The position numbers and the translations under genes are program-made. This document shows, one piece after another, positions 7,857 through 15,385 of a DNA stretch of 57,837 nucleotides. This DNA is from CALLVY01 sp937899855. Lineage in GTDB: Bacteria; Bacteroidota; Bacteroidia; Chitinophagales; Saprospiraceae. Position 1 is the stretch's first letter, and the number at the start of each line of letters is the position of its first letter. Location of the stretch: assembly GCA_039820405.1 (NCBI GenBank), contig JBCBQC010000035.1, positions 1 through 57,837 of the forward strand, in the 5' to 3' direction. The notes beneath the pieces were generated by a model, which was not told where the DNA came from, did not search any database, and saw only the letters and a program-made list of their open reading frames with translations.

Positions 7857-9557
7857 TCAGAGTTCCGCCAGCTCCTCGATTAGGGAATGTCGCAAGCGGT
7901 ATTCCCGCCGCAAGCTTTGCAGCAATTGCGCGACAAAGTCCGTTTCGCCGCGTTCCCGCAGGTGTAGCAGCACTTTTTTAACCTTTTGGGAAGGCTGCCG
8001 TCCCAAATGTTGATCGAGGTACTCGGTGAGTAGATCCCGGTACAAATCGTAGATGGCCGAGCGATGATCCGGTAGCAAATAGCGATCGGTGTGGAGCAAC
8101 AGGTCGATCGAGCGGATTTGTTGGAGAAAACGGAGCAGCCCCGTCCAGTCTTCCTCGGAGGCGTAGATGTGTGCCTGGGCATCGCGTTGTCCTACGCTAA
8201 AGGGTTGGGCCGCCAGGGCCGCGAGTACCTCCTCCTTTTGTTGGGGCCAGTTGGCGTCCCCTACCGTCCGCAATTGTTCCCAGTACGGGCTTTGGTAGGT
8301 CCGTAAAAAAAGTTGCCGGGCCAGGCCCCGCACCGCCTCCCAGTCCGCCCGCTCGCGGGCCAGCTGGAGCAGTCGGTCTTCCCACTGCGTGCGGACTTCC
8401 GTCTCCAAGCCCTCCAGCTCCAAACCCACCTCGATCAATTGCCGTACTTTGTCCATATCCTCCTGTCCTTCGGCCAGTTCGATGGCTTTCTCAAGTACCG
8501 GAACGTTGCGCAGGTGCTCCCGGAGGAGGGCCTCACTGGCGGCGGGATCAACCAGGATTTCCAACAGATCCAACTGGGTGACGATCAGGTCGACCGCCAA
8601 CAGCTCCTGCTCTTCGCTGAGCCGCCGGACGGCTTCCACGGTATCGAGCAGTCGCTGCGCGCGCGCCGGATCGGTACTGTGTTCGAGGGCCAGTTGTAGC
8701 AACTGCCGGTCGAAGCGGTAGAGGGCGAGAAAGCGTTCGCCAAAGGCTTGGCGGAGGAACTCCCAAACGCGCTCGGCCAGTTCGGGAGCGGGCTCGGCTC
8801 GGAGCAGTTGATCCAACAGGTGAATGTTTCCCTCCAGACAGTCGAGCAGGAGCTTCTTGTCGCCATCCAGGTGGCGGAAGATTGCCGGGGTGGCCTCAAA
8901 GATGGCCGTGAGGATGGCGAAGCCTTCCTCAAAATCGCGGCGCGTGATGGTGTCGAGGCATTGCTCTTGGAGTTCTTCCAGTACTTTGATCAGGGTACGC
9001 AAACCGGACTGCGGGATGCGGTGGCCTCCGGGGCGACGGACCGATTTGATGGCCGTGAGTAAGATTTGCTGGTATTTCTCTTCCCGGTCCATGCCCGGGA
9101 TCGCGCTGGCGAAGCGGGCCTTGAGGGCCAGCGCAAACTGGCGATTGGACTTGGCGTAGTTTCGTACGAAGTCGGACAGCTCCTGGTTGCTGATGCTCTG
9201 GAGGATGATGTTGGTGGTCAGCCGGCGGGGTGGGGGGGGAGCGAGCTCGCGTTTTTGCTGCTTGGCCTCGACGGCGGCTTGCTTTTGGCGACGCAGCTGG
9301 AGTAGGCTGGCGGTCAGGTGTACACAGAGCGACTTGGGGCCGTAGTTTTTGCAATCACAACTGTAGGCGGCCAACCGGTTCCCCCGCAGCTGAATCTCTA
9401 CTTCGTAAGGTTCGGAGGCCTCCATGATGGTGGTGGTCCAGAGGTTCTTTTCGATTTCCCTTAGGGTCGGTGGGGGAGAATTGGATAAAAGCGCTTCCGC
9501 TTTTTCCAGCAATTCGTCCGGGAGGTACTGTTCCAGCTTTTGGAGTGAAAACTTCAT
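7857..9557 (-). CDS. SWIM zinc finger protein
   Basis: This 566-residue protein starts at the ATG at 9557 (MKFSLQKLEQYLPDE); the open frame upstream does not look coding. A SWIM motif (C-x-C, then C-x-H) is present in SCDCKNYGPKSLCVHLTA at about residues 85-102. Such a motif chelates one zinc and is used for DNA or protein binding. The remainder is helical, rich in Glu, Leu and Arg, with repeat-like helices. SWIM proteins of this kind are often found beside SNF2 helicases, but none is visible here. It ends 19 bp before rlmH, on the same strand. The specific role is unknown. Confidence 0.85.
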   Translation of the reverse strand: MKFSLQKLEQYLPDELLEKAEALLSNSPPPTLREIEKNLWTTTIMEASEPYEVEIQLRGNRLAAYSCDCKNYGPKSLCVHLTASLLQLRRQKQAAVEAKQQKRELAPPPPRRLTTNIILQSISNQELSDFVRNYAKSNRQFALALKARFASAIPGMDREEKYQQILLTAIKSVRRPGGHRIPQSGLRTLIKVLEELQEQCLDTITRRDFEEGFAILTAIFEATPAIFRHLDGDKKLLLDCLEGNIHLLDQLLRAEPAPELAERVWEFLRQAFGERFLALYRFDRQLLQLALEHSTDPARAQRLLDTVEAVRRLSEEQELLAVDLIVTQLDLLEILVDPAASEALLREHLRNVPVLEKAIELAEGQEDMDKVRQLIEVGLELEGLETEVRTQWEDRLLQLARERADWEAVRGLARQLFLRTYQSPYWEQLRTVGDANWPQQKEEVLAALAAQPFSVGQRDAQAHIYASEEDWTGLLRFLQQIRSIDLLLHTDRYLLPDHRSAIYDLYRDLLTEYLDQHLGRQPSQKVKKVLLHLRERGETDFVAQLLQSLRREYRLRHSLIEELAEL

Positions 9558-9684
9558 CGGATTACTCTTATACGCAGGCCAAACGATAAAGTTAGCGAAC
9601 CTCGGGCAAAGTGAAAAGGATGGACGCTTAATTCTGAATTCCTCCGCAAAAGCGCTTACCTTTATCCCTACACACGCACTAGAG

Positions 9685-10185
9685 ATGAAAACCGTATACT
9701 TTATCCGACACGCCAAGTCCAGCTGGAGCGACCCCGAGGCGGAAGATCACGATCGCCAACTCAATTCGCGCGGATTGCGCGATGCGCCCTTCATGGCCAA
9801 GCTGCTCAAGGGAAAGGGGGCGCGGCCCGACCGTTTGGTGAGTAGTTCGGCGGTTCGGGCCCGGACCACCGCCCTGTATTTTGCCCAGGAATTTGATTTG
9901 GTACCCACCGATCTCCAGATTGAGGGAGACATCTACGAGGCCTTCCCACAGGACGTTATTGAGGTCATCCGGGGCTTGGACGATACCTACGATGAAATCT
10001 GCGTATTTGGCCACAATCCGGCCTTTACCAGCCTGGTCAATGCCTTTCACCCCAAGGAGTACCTGGCCAATTTGCCCACCTGCGGGATTGCCAAGGTGGT
10101 AGCTACGGTCGATCGCTGGTCCGAATTCGAGGCGGCCCGTGGCCAACTGGTAGCACTGCACTTTCCCAAACAATATTTTAGCTGA
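9685..10185 (+). CDS. Histidine phosphatase family protein (SixA-like)
   Basis: This is a phosphohistidine or small-phosphoester phosphatase of the branch-2 histidine phosphatase superfamily. The ATG at 9685 opens directly with the RHG-type catalytic motif (MKTVYFIRHAKSSWSD), followed by a second basic region (SSAVRARTTALYF) and the second catalytic histidine in CVFGHNPAFTSL. The length of 166 aa matches SixA-like proteins. A near-consensus -7 element (TACCTTTA, 9657-9664) lies just upstream. Its stop overlaps the start of the next gene by one base (TGATG), so the two are translationally coupled. Confidence 0.88.
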   Translation: MKTVYFIRHAKSSWSDPEAEDHDRQLNSRGLRDAPFMAKLLKGKGARPDRLVSSSAVRARTTALYFAQEFDLVPTDLQIEGDIYEAFPQDVIEVIRGLDDTYDEICVFGHNPAFTSLVNAFHPKEYLANLPTCGIAKVVATVDRWSEFEAARGQLVALHFPKQYFS

Positions 10186-10520
10186 TGTCCGATCGCCTTC
10201 CGTCTTTTGTTGCCCTGATACTAGGGGGGATGCTCCTGCTGGGAGCCTGCCGGGAATCCCCAACGCTAAGCCTACCCGAAGATCAGTTGATCGAGGTGAT
10301 GACGGACATGTTTCTCGCCGAAGCGGCCATGCAGCGCCTGACCAAGCAGATCAAGGATACCATCAGCATTACCTACTACGATCAGATTTACGAAATTCAC
10401 GAGGTGACGAGGGAGGAATATCTAGCGAATCTGCGGGTTCTGGAGCGAAATCCCAAGCTGGCCAAGCAGATTTACGACAAGGTTTTGGCGCGGGTGAATA
10501 CCCTGGAAAATGAGGATTGA
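10185..10520 (+). CDS. DUF4296 domain lipoprotein
   Basis: This small (111 aa) lipoprotein has a signal sequence ending in a lipobox (GGMLLLGAC), then a helical DUF4296-type domain (LPEDQLIEVMTDMFLAEAAM) typical of Bacteroidota. It has no catalytic residues and the function of the family is not established. Translation is coupled to the SixA-like gene through a TGATG overlap. A hairpin at 10535 follows. Confidence 0.8.
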   Translation: MSDRLPSFVALILGGMLLLGACRESPTLSLPEDQLIEVMTDMFLAEAAMQRLTKQIKDTISITYYDQIYEIHEVTREEYLANLRVLERNPKLAKQIYDKVLARVNTLENED

Positions 10521-10534
10521 GACCAACGAAAAAA

Positions 10535-10563
10535 GCAAAATCTTCAAGGAGAGAAGACTTTGC
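10535..10563. terminator. Hairpin, probable terminator (T-run on minus strand only)
   Basis: GCAAAATCTTC (10535-10545) pairs with GAAGACTTTGC (10553-10563) with one wobble pair and a 7-nt loop. There is no T-run on the plus side, but a run of A immediately before it would give U's to minus-strand transcripts. The rest of 10564-10790 is AT-rich and I see no gene in it. Confidence 0.45.
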
Positions 10564-10796
10564 TTAGACTTATGAGAGAATAATTAAAAGGCTTGCACAA
10601 ATATAAGCGCAAAGACCCAAGCAGTTGTCTTAAAACTCGTCAACGGGGTGAAATATGACATAAAGTGCTCCTTTTGATGATTAAACGTATTAGGGAATTT
10701 GTACCCATCAGCGATTTTTCGCTGCTTTTACCTTAAATTGGTACAGAATTAATGATTTTTTAATGTCCGTGCTAGTCCTTTCGAAGCCCCAATGGG

Positions 10797-10804
10797 TAGT
10801 TTTG
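10797..10804 (+). promoter_or_regulatory. Bacteroidota -7 promoter element for the two-component operon
   Basis: TAGTTTTG matches the TAnnTTTG consensus and lies 22 bp before the response-regulator start codon. No convincing -33 TTG is seen. Confidence 0.45.
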
Positions 10805-10826
10805 CCACCAACTAATTGGTAAACAC

Positions 10827-11519
10827 ATGGAAAATGCGAGTCAAAAAATTATGATTGTGGACGATGAACCCGACATCATCGAGTTCATCCAATACAATTT
10901 GAAGCGGGAGGGCTTTCAGGTGGTTACGGCTACGGATGGCTTGGAGGCCTTGAACATCGTCGAGCGGGAAAAACCGAATCTGATTATCCTGGACATTATG
11001 ATGCCGGGGATGGATGGGGTAGAGGTCTGTCGGAAGCTACGGGGGATGGACCAATTCAAGCGGACCGCCATCGCTTTTTTGACCGCGCGCAACGAGGACT
11101 TTACCCAAATTACCGCCCTCGATGTAGGCGGCGATGATTTTATCACCAAACCCATTCGACCCCGGGTGCTGGTCAGCCGGATCAATGCGCTGCTCCGCCG
11201 CAGCAATCGCGGTGCGGAGGAAGGCGATGATCAAGGACGCATCGTCCTAGGGGACCTGGTCATCAATCGGGAGCGCTATACCGTAGAAAAAGGGGAAATC
11301 ACCCTGGAGCTGGCCAAAAAGGAGTTCGAATTGCTCTCGCTGTTGGCCTCCCGCCCCGGAAAGGTCTTCACCCGGGAAGAGATATTCAACAAAGTTTGGG
11401 GCCCCGACGTTATTGTTGGTAATCGAACCATCGACGTTCACATTCGCAAACTCCGGGAAAAGCTGGGTGACTCCTACATCAAAACCCTCAAAGGGATCGG
11501 CTACAAATTTGAGTTCTAG
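10827..11519 (+). CDS. Response regulator transcription factor, OmpR/PhoB type
   Basis: This DNA-binding response regulator has an N-terminal receiver domain with the acidic pocket (VDDEP), the phosphorylated aspartate in IILDIMMPGMDG (D56), the conserved Thr (AFLTARN) and Lys (FITKPIRP). It also has a C-terminal winged helix ending in GNRTIDVHIRKLREKLGDSYIKTLKGIGYKFEF. The 230-residue length and sequence are PhoB-like. It is followed 32 bp later by its probable cognate histidine kinase. In this phylum similar pairs respond to phosphate or envelope signals, but the stimulus is not shown here. Confidence 0.93.
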   Translation: MENASQKIMIVDDEPDIIEFIQYNLKREGFQVVTATDGLEALNIVEREKPNLIILDIMMPGMDGVEVCRKLRGMDQFKRTAIAFLTARNEDFTQITALDVGGDDFITKPIRPRVLVSRINALLRRSNRGAEEGDDQGRIVLGDLVINRERYTVEKGEITLELAKKEFELLSLLASRPGKVFTREEIFNKVWGPDVIVGNRTIDVHIRKLREKLGDSYIKTLKGIGYKFEF

Positions 11520-11551
11520 TCTCCCCGGCCATCGCCCAATCGCTTTCTGAG

Positions 11552-12607
11552 ATGCTGAAAAATAGTACGCCCCGACAACTGGCTTTTTACGCAGCGACCA
11601 CCATCACGGGCCTCTTTCTGGTACTGGCCCTCCTCTTCGACTCCGTCACCGCTGCCCTCGAAGCCAACCTACTTGGCTTTCTCTTCCTATCCCTCACCTG
11701 TTTTCTCGGCTCCTTTTTGGTCATCTTTTACTCCCTCAAACTTTTTATCTACCGCCGGGTAAAGTTGATCTACAAAAGTATCCACCGCCTTAAGGTGGTC
11801 AACAATGATAAGATCAACTCCATCGATATGGATGACGACATCATCAGCGAGGTCGAAAAAGAGGTGGTCGACTGGGCGGAAGACAAGGAGGAGGAAATCA
11901 AATCGCTCCGTAGCCTGGCCACCTACCGGCGCCACTTTATGGGCAACATCTCCCACGAGCTCAAAACCCCCCTCTTTAGCATCCAGGGCTACCTCCACAC
12001 CCTGCTGGAAGGCGGACTCTACGACGAGAACATCAACTACCACTACCTCTCCCGAGCCGCCAAAAACGTAGACCGCCTCCAGACCATCGTCAGCGACTTG
12101 GAGTCCATTGCGCGTTTGGAATCGGGGCAGTTGATCCTCGACATTCAGGAGTTTGACATCAAGTCCCTCACCATGGAGGTGTTTGATGATTTGGAAATGC
12201 GGGCCAAGGAGAAAAACATCCGGATGATCCTCAAGGAGGGCGCCGATTATCCGTTCCTAGTGAAGGCCGACCGGGAAAACGTCCGGCAGGTACTGACCAA
12301 TCTCATCAACAATTCGCTCAAATACGGTAAGGAGGAGGGACAAACCAAGGTGGGTTTTTACGATATGGACAACAACATCCTCATCGAAGTGGCGGACAAC
12401 GGCATTGGTATCCAGGAAAAGCACCTGCCTCACCTATTTGATCGTTTTTACCGGGTAGACAAAAGCCGTTCGCGTTCGGAAGGGGGGTCGGGATTGGGCC
12501 TCTCCATCGTTCGGCATATCATCGATGCGCACCGGCAAATTGTAAACGTACGGAGCATGGTGGATGTGGGATCGACCTTTGGTTTTACACTCGAAAAAGC
12601 CCGTTAG
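11552..12607 (+). CDS. Sensor histidine kinase, PhoR-like
   Basis: This is an inner-membrane kinase of 351 residues. Two hydrophobic helices (about 11-31 and 38-62) have only a short loop between them, so there is little periplasmic sensing domain. Next come a coiled HAMP-like linker, the H-box (FMGNISHELKTPLFSIQGYL, H135), and the ATP-binding N-box (NLINNSLKYGKEEG), with D-x-G (ADNGIGI), FDRFYRVD and GGSGLGLSI. It pairs with the regulator upstream. The stop codon overlaps the convergent M23 gene by 4 bp. Confidence 0.93.
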   Translation: MLKNSTPRQLAFYAATTITGLFLVLALLFDSVTAALEANLLGFLFLSLTCFLGSFLVIFYSLKLFIYRRVKLIYKSIHRLKVVNNDKINSIDMDDDIISEVEKEVVDWAEDKEEEIKSLRSLATYRRHFMGNISHELKTPLFSIQGYLHTLLEGGLYDENINYHYLSRAAKNVDRLQTIVSDLESIARLESGQLILDIQEFDIKSLTMEVFDDLEMRAKEKNIRMILKEGADYPFLVKADRENVRQVLTNLINNSLKYGKEEGQTKVGFYDMDNNILIEVADNGIGIQEKHLPHLFDRFYRVDKSRSRSEGGSGLGLSIVRHIIDAHRQIVNVRSMVDVGSTFGFTLEKAR

Positions 12608-14082
12608 CCCGCCACTGCCCTGCTGGATTCCCGCACGGGATCCGTATCGCTTACCGCATCTTCTTTCGTCGCCGGTGGATTCTCTTCCTCAGGTACGTCC
12701 CCTTTTGGTATTTCTTTTTGCTCCTCGGTCGTCTGGGAGGACTCGGGATAGACAATCGCGTCGAGCGTGGCCTTTAGCGTATCACGGATTTTTTCAAAGG
12801 CGGGAATTTCCGCTTCGGGCATGGGTTCGGGAGGGGGTAAATTTTCCCGCAGGTGGTTGACCTGGCGGCCATTCTTCCAAAAGCGGAAACAAACGTGGGG
12901 ACCCGTGGCCAAACCGGTAGAACCGACGTAGCCGATGACTTCTCCCTGCTTGACGTGAACCCCCGGTCGGATGCCCTTGGCGTGCCGTTGCATGTGTAGG
13001 TACTGGGTTTGGTATACCTTATCGTGCTTGATCTTTACGTAATTGCCATTGCCCCGCGTCCGGCTGGCCTTGGTCACCACACCGTCCGCAACGGCGTAGA
13101 TTGGCGTGCCCCGGGGAGCGGCGTAATCGGTTCCGAAGTGCGGGCGCATGGTCTTCAAAACGGGATGGTAGCGCCGTAGGTTGTAGCGCGAAGAGATGCG
13201 GGAATATTTGACGGGAGCCTTTAGAAAGGCCCGTTCCATGGGGCGAGCTTCCAGGTCGTAGAAGCCGTCGTGACGTTCATTTTCGTAGCGGATGGCGTAG
13301 TAATCTTTGCCCAGGTTTTGGTAATGGGCGGCGTGAATTTTGCCAACGCCCACCGCTTGTCCATCGATGTAGTTTCGCTCGTATACCAATTTGAAGCGAT
13401 CGCCCTTTTGGATGTGGTGAAAGTCGATCGACCAAGCCAGGGCGTCTTCCATCCGGGCGGTCAGATCGGGGCTGTAGCCATTTTGGGTCATGGTGACCCA
13501 CAAGGAGGAATTGACCACTCCGGCGGCGTGTTCCACCCGGGTTTCGATGGGGCGTTCCACCTCGCGAATGCGATGATCGCTTCGCAGGTCAAATACGAAG
13601 TAACGGTAAACGCTTGGTTCGTAGATAAAGTAATCGGCACCGACCGCCGTATCGCGGCTGAGGATGGTGTAGGTCTTACCCACCCGCAGGTTGCGAACGT
13701 CAAACACCGCTTTGTTGTCCCGCGCAATTTTGTCGATTGCCAGGTAGTCCACCCGGTGGGGCAGTAGCAGGTCGGCCAGGAACTGATTGTGCTCGATGAC
13801 GCCTTCCTGAATTTGAAAGGTGTCCAGGGCAAAACCGTACTTGAGGGTGGGAATGATGATTTCGAAGGCCCCGAGTTCCACGGGTTTTTCGGGAGGGTTT
13901 ACCTTGGCCGTCGCGGGGGTGCTGAACAGGTGGAGCATCAGGTAGAGGAAGAGGGGTAAACCCATGGCGAGGAAAACGTTTCCAAATTTGATGCGCCGCC
14001 AATTCCTACTGCGATTTTTGCGTTTGAGATTTGCTATTATCTTCTTCAAATCCAGGTCTTTAGCGCTGTTGATTGAATTCAT
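12604..14082 (-). CDS. M23 family peptidoglycan endopeptidase with HxC in place of HxH
   Basis: This membrane-anchored periplasmic murein hydrolase has 492 aa. A basic N-terminus and one transmembrane segment (about 33-53) are followed by a long linker/OapA-like region and the LytM/M23 domain (about 310-420). It shows the first zinc ligands HFGTD (H315, D319), YLHM (H363), and GPHVCFRFW (H396, C398). In classical M23 enzymes the last motif is HxH and its second His binds zinc; here it is Cys, which could also bind zinc. The tail beyond residue 430 is acidic and proline-rich. A TATCTTTG element lies 60 bp upstream. Confidence 0.88.
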   Translation of the reverse strand: MNSINSAKDLDLKKIIANLKRKNRSRNWRRIKFGNVFLAMGLPLFLYLMLHLFSTPATAKVNPPEKPVELGAFEIIIPTLKYGFALDTFQIQEGVIEHNQFLADLLLPHRVDYLAIDKIARDNKAVFDVRNLRVGKTYTILSRDTAVGADYFIYEPSVYRYFVFDLRSDHRIREVERPIETRVEHAAGVVNSSLWVTMTQNGYSPDLTARMEDALAWSIDFHHIQKGDRFKLVYERNYIDGQAVGVGKIHAAHYQNLGKDYYAIRYENERHDGFYDLEARPMERAFLKAPVKYSRISSRYNLRRYHPVLKTMRPHFGTDYAAPRGTPIYAVADGVVTKASRTRGNGNYVKIKHDKVYQTQYLHMQRHAKGIRPGVHVKQGEVIGYVGSTGLATGPHVCFRFWKNGRQVNHLRENLPPPEPMPEAEIPAFEKIRDTLKATLDAIVYPESSQTTEEQKEIPKGDVPEEENPPATKEDAVSDTDPVRESSRAVAG

Positions 14083-14141
14083 GCAACAACAGCGATGAGG
14101 CTTCTCTCTCAGATAAGTCTAGGTCGTTTAATTGAATGGGC

Positions 14142-14149
14142 CAAAGATA
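14142..14149 (-). promoter_or_regulatory. -7 element (TATCTTTG) upstream of the M23 gene
   Basis: On the minus strand this reads TATCTTTG, matching TAnnTTTG, about 60 bp before the start codon at 14082. No good -33 element is seen at the expected distance. Confidence 0.45.
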
Positions 14150-14208
14150 AAATTATCACTCAAACTACCCTAAATTTTAACTTATTTTCTCGACTAGTGA
14201 CAGCCTAG

Positions 14209-15363
14209 TCAGGATGGATTTGCCTTTTGTAGGATGGCCGCCGTCTCCCGGCGCAGTGCTTCCCGGGCCTTGGCGTCCCGCGCTCGCTGGTGAAAGCCTA
14301 CCGGTCGCAGCTCGTCGTAATAAGCCCCGTGGAGCTCGTCTAAATCGGGGCTGGTGGCCAGCCGTACGGGGCCCCGCGCTCCCTCGGTGGGGGCCTTCCA
14401 AAAGCGTTTGGACCACTTGACCAACTTGCTGAGCCAGTGATCGGAGTCGCCCAAACCGGTGCGGATCACCCCCGGATGGATGGCGTTGACCCGGACGCCG
14501 GTTTCCGCCAGCCGTTCGGCCCAATCGAGGGTCGACATGGCATTGCACAATTTGCTGGTGGCGTAGCTGTGGAAGCTACCAAAATCCCGACCGTAGGGCG
14601 TTTGGTCTGCCCGAAGTTTGCCCCGGCGGTAGAGGGCAGAGTTGACGTTGACGATCCGCGCCCCAACCCTTTCTCGCAGCAGTGACCAGAGTCCTTCGCA
14701 AAGCAGGTGCGGCGCCAAGTAGTTGACCATAAAGGTCATTTCCAAACCATCTTCGTTGAGCTTTTTTTCTGACATCCACACCCCCGCATTATTGATGAGG
14801 GTATCGATATCGGGATGGGTATCCCTTACGGATTGGACGAGGGCCCGGCACTGACGAATGCTGGACAGGTCCGCTAGCAGGTAATGGATGTGGGGATTGC
14901 CGGTCCGCTGGTGGAGGGCTTCCACGCAGGCCTGCGCCTCCGATTCCCGACGGACGACCAAAACCACCTCGTGCTGCTCCACCAGTAGAGACTCCGCAAT
15001 GGCCCGGCCAATGCCGCGATTGCCACCGGTGAGCAAGACTTTACGGGGGGCAGGGCGCTGATCGGCGGGTAGCAAGTACCACTCCAGGAGGCGCACGGCC
15101 GCTGGGTTATCGACCGTACGGGCAATCCGCAAGGGCGTGTCCGTGCTAAAGCCTTCGGGGATGCTTGGATCGGCGCCGTGGTCGAGTAAAAAACGAGTAA
15201 CGGGTAAACGACCGAGGCGGATGCTCTCGATCAGGGCACTGGTAAAATATTCGGGATGCTGGTAATTGGGGTCTACGCCCATCCGCAGGTGATAGCCGAC
15301 GAGCTCTAAATCGCCGTCTTGGGCGGCGTGAAACATTTCTTTCCAATTACCACCAGCGGGCAT
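14209..15363 (-). CDS. Ankyrin-repeat / short-chain dehydrogenase fusion
   Basis: This 384-residue protein has two parts. Residues about 5-100 are ankyrin-like repeats (EMFHAAQDGDLELVGYHL, then RLPVTRFLLDHGADPS). Residues about 105-384 are a Rossmann-fold oxidoreductase with the dinucleotide motif TGGNRGIG (112-119), NNAG (191-194), the catalytic serine (about S242) and YxxxK (Y267, K271). The SDR part resembles retinol-dehydrogenase/WWOX-like enzymes. The ankyrin repeats are presumably a protein-binding or regulatory module. The join is in frame with no sign of a sequencing error. The substrate is unknown. Confidence 0.85.
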   Translation of the reverse strand: MPAGGNWKEMFHAAQDGDLELVGYHLRMGVDPNYQHPEYFTSALIESIRLGRLPVTRFLLDHGADPSIPEGFSTDTPLRIARTVDNPAAVRLLEWYLLPADQRPAPRKVLLTGGNRGIGRAIAESLLVEQHEVVLVVRRESEAQACVEALHQRTGNPHIHYLLADLSSIRQCRALVQSVRDTHPDIDTLINNAGVWMSEKKLNEDGLEMTFMVNYLAPHLLCEGLWSLLRERVGARIVNVNSALYRRGKLRADQTPYGRDFGSFHSYATSKLCNAMSTLDWAERLAETGVRVNAIHPGVIRTGLGDSDHWLSKLVKWSKRFWKAPTEGARGPVRLATSPDLDELHGAYYDELRPVGFHQRARDAKAREALRRETAAILQKANPS

Positions 15364-15385
15364 AGGGGGTTTTAGCAGTAAAATA

